Origin: Microbacterium sp. A20
GTDB lineage: Bacteria; Actinomycetota; Actinomycetes; Actinomycetales; Microbacteriaceae
Length of the DNA stretch: 64,000 nucleotides
Direction of reading: 5' to 3'
NCBI RefSeq assembly: GCF_004794515.1
Contig: NZ_SSDF01000043.1
Location: 1 to 64,000 of the forward strand
This document shows, piece after piece, positions 62,294 through 64,000 of this stretch. Within the stretch, counting starts at the first letter, position 1. Each line of letters opens with the position of its first letter. The position numbers and the translations under genes were made by a program. The notes beneath the pieces are model-generated. The model had not been told where the DNA came from, made no database searches, and saw nothing but the letters and a program-made list of their open reading frames with translations.

Positions 62294-62557
62294 ATGACTT
62301 CTGCTGCCTCCGACACCATCACGATGTTCGGCGCCGACTGGTGCCGCGACTGCATCCGCACCAAGAAGCAGCTCGATGCGCTCGGTGTCGAGTACACCTA
62401 CATCGACCTCGTCGCCGAGCCCGCCGCCGCGGACCTCGCGAAGGAGATCTCCGGTCGCACGAACATCCCGGTCGTCGTGTACCCCGACGCCTCGCACCAC
62501 GTCGAGCCGTCGAACGCCGACGTCGAGTCGAAGCTGCGCGAGCTCGCACTGATCTGA
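62294..62557 (+). CDS. Mycoredoxin/glutaredoxin-like protein
   Basis: An 87-residue thioredoxin-fold protein with active site ADWCRDC near residues 13-19 (C-x2-C), the cis-Pro in TNIPVVVYPD, and no signal peptide. It is close to mycoredoxin-1-type proteins, which reduce mycothiol-mixed disulfides in actinobacteria. -10 TAGGCT (62282-62287) lies 6 nt before the ATG, so leaderless initiation is likely (GGAAG is also present in the gap). Confidence 0.88.
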   Translation: MTSAASDTITMFGADWCRDCIRTKKQLDALGVEYTYIDLVAEPAAADLAKEISGRTNIPVVVYPDASHHVEPSNADVESKLRELALI

Positions 62558-62588
62558 GCGCCCCTCATCGCGCCGCTACACTGGCGCG

Positions 62589-63983
62589 ATGAGCACTGAG
62601 GCTCGGCCCGAACGAGCATCCGTCCGCCTCTCCCCGCGCACGATCGTGCTGTACGCGATCGGGTCGCTGGGGACCGGCGGCTACGCCACCCTGCCCGGGC
62701 TGGTGCTGACGTACTTCCTCACCGACAACCTCGGTGTCGCCGCGCTGGCGGCCGGACTCATCGTCACCGCCGCGAAGATCTGGGACGTCCTGATCGACCC
62801 TCTGATCGGCGCGGCTTCCGACCGTCAGCTCGCCCGCACCGGATCCCGTCGGGGCTTCATGGTGACCGGCGCTCTGGCCCTCCCCCTGTTCTTCGCGCTC
62901 ACGTTCGCCGTGCCGCCGTCCTGGGGCCCGGTCGCCGGGGCGATCAGCGTGCTGCTTGCCTTCCTTGCGACCGCGACGGCGTTCAGCCTCTTCCAGGTGC
63001 CGTACGTGGCTCTGCCCGCCGAGCTGACCGGCGACTACGACGAGCGCACCCGTCTGCTCGGCTGGCGCGTGGTCGTGCTCACTGCGGCGATCCTGCTGTT
63101 CGGTGCCGGCGGCCCCGCGCTGCGCAATGCCGGCGACGACCCCGTCATGGGGTACCTCCTGATGGGCATCGCCTCGGGCATCGTGATCGGGATCGGAATG
63201 CTGATCGCCGCCCGGACGGCGTCCATCGCCGCGCGGCGCACCGAAGCGGCACCGGCCGCCGCGATCGCCGGCTCGACGTGGCGCGATCAGTACATGTCGG
63301 GTTTCCGGGCGTTGCGCCGCAGCCAGCCGTTCCGCGCCCTGCTGGGCACGTTCGTGCTGCAGGCGCTCGCCACGGGGACGATGCTCGCCGGCGCGCAGTA
63401 CGTCGCGACGTGGGTGCTGCGCAGCGAGGACGCCGTGACGTTCGTGTTCGTCGCCCTCGTCGGACCCGCGCTCCTCGCGACACCGGCCTGGACCGTCATC
63501 GCGAGGCGCGTCGGCAAGGAGCGGGCGTTCGCGATGGCCAGCATCCTGTTCACCGCCGCCGCGGCGACCCTCGTGTTCGCGGTCTGGGCGCCCGGCGCTT
63601 GGATCTACGCCTCGGTCGCGGTCGCCGGCATCGCCTACGCCGGGCTCCAGTCGCTGCCCATGGCGATGCTGCCCGACGTGATCTCCCACGACGAGCGCAC
63701 CACCGGGCCGGGACAGGCCGGCACGTTCACCGGCATCTGGACCGCGGGCGAGACCGTCGGCTTCGCACTCGGCGCCACCGTGGTGTCGCTGACGCTCGCC
63801 GCGACCGGCTATATCTCGACCGTCGCGGGCACCACGGTCGAGCAGCCGGAGGCCGCGATCACGGGCATCGTGCTCAGCTTCAGCATCCTGCCCGCCGTGC
63901 TGATGGCTGCGAGCCTGCTGACGCTCCGGCGCTACCGCCTGCGTCGCGCCGACATCGAGGCCGTCGGAACCTCCGACGCCTAA
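62589..63983 (+). CDS. MFS transporter, GPH (glycoside-pentoside-hexuronide) type
   Basis: A 464-residue membrane protein with twelve predicted helices. GTGGYATLPGLVLTYFLTD and KIWDVLIDPLIGAASDR, with the conserved Asp pair, fit the GPH sugar:cation symporter family. Later halves include DVISHDERTTGPGQAGTFTGIW. It probably imports a glycoside with Na+ or H+. -10 TACACT (62577-62582) is 6 nt before the ATG, again leaderless. Confidence 0.88.
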   Translation: MSTEARPERASVRLSPRTIVLYAIGSLGTGGYATLPGLVLTYFLTDNLGVAALAAGLIVTAAKIWDVLIDPLIGAASDRQLARTGSRRGFMVTGALALPLFFALTFAVPPSWGPVAGAISVLLAFLATATAFSLFQVPYVALPAELTGDYDERTRLLGWRVVVLTAAILLFGAGGPALRNAGDDPVMGYLLMGIASGIVIGIGMLIAARTASIAARRTEAAPAAAIAGSTWRDQYMSGFRALRRSQPFRALLGTFVLQALATGTMLAGAQYVATWVLRSEDAVTFVFVALVGPALLATPAWTVIARRVGKERAFAMASILFTAAAATLVFAVWAPGAWIYASVAVAGIAYAGLQSLPMAMLPDVISHDERTTGPGQAGTFTGIWTAGETVGFALGATVVSLTLAATGYISTVAGTTVEQPEAAITGIVLSFSILPAVLMAASLLTLRRYRLRRADIEAVGTSDA

Positions 63984-64000
63984 GCTGGGATCCCGTCCGA

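Overview
The window is high-GC Gram-positive DNA, most likely a Microbacteriaceae actinobacterium close to Microbacterium. The support is the gene order tilS / hpt / ftsH / folE-folP-folB-folK / DUF3180 / PH-domain genes, the lineage-typical small proteins, extended actinobacterial -10 boxes, many leaderless starts, and an RmlC-RmlD fusion. This is inference from gene content; no 16S gene is present.

1-10.8 kb is a conserved housekeeping block: ftsH followed by a tightly overlapping folate operon and two bacterial PH-domain membrane proteins, then hpt, a DUF937 protein, tilS, a TMEM175-like channel and ppa. 10.8-24.2 kb is an envelope region: a Tat-type M23 peptidase, a Glu-Asp-Phe tRNA trio, a 2,991-residue LPTTG-anchored surface protein with about ten tandem CnaB/DUF5979-like repeats, a coiled-coil protein, and an M23 peptidase fused to FG-GAP repeats. 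24.3-30.3 kb holds mixed genes: a 100-aa conserved protein, a DivIVA-like coiled-coil protein, a fatty-acid desaturase, a secreted intradiol dioxygenase-like protein and an LtrA protein.

30.3-59.3 kb is one exopolysaccharide / cell-wall glycopolymer locus. It has an initiating phosphoglycosyltransferase, at least five glycosyltransferase genes, a flippase, a Wzy-like polymerase, a Wzz/BY-kinase with an LMW-PTP partner, a CDP-alcohol phosphotransferase, a cytidylyltransferase-like gene, an adenylate-forming (CapK/PaaK-like) enzyme, the dTDP-rhamnose genes rmlA-rmlB-rmlCD, a DPM1-GtrA fusion, and two very large secreted proteins (beta-helix; propeller/LamG/PKD) that share a beta-sandwich module. 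Together they would make dTDP-rhamnose, build a lipid-linked repeat unit, flip it, polymerise it, and set chain length by phosphorylation and dephosphorylation.

59.3-64 kb holds a siderophore-interacting-domain protein under a likely iron-type operator, a small lipoprotein coupled to a CDF transporter and a haloacetate-dehalogenase-like hydrolase, a mycoredoxin-like protein, and a GPH-type MFS transporter.

The most unusual signal is in the 5' leaders of the polysaccharide locus. At least seven leaders carry short hairpins whose stems differ in sequence but stay paired, while the apical loop is always GGGG or GUGGG(A), usually closed by U-A. The leader of the first gene has four such hairpins, then a tandem TGGGGAAAC repeat and a 17-residue leader peptide whose stop overlaps the structural gene's start. 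I know of no described element like this. It looks like a locus-wide RNA regulatory element, in contrast to the leaderless starts of the flanking genes.
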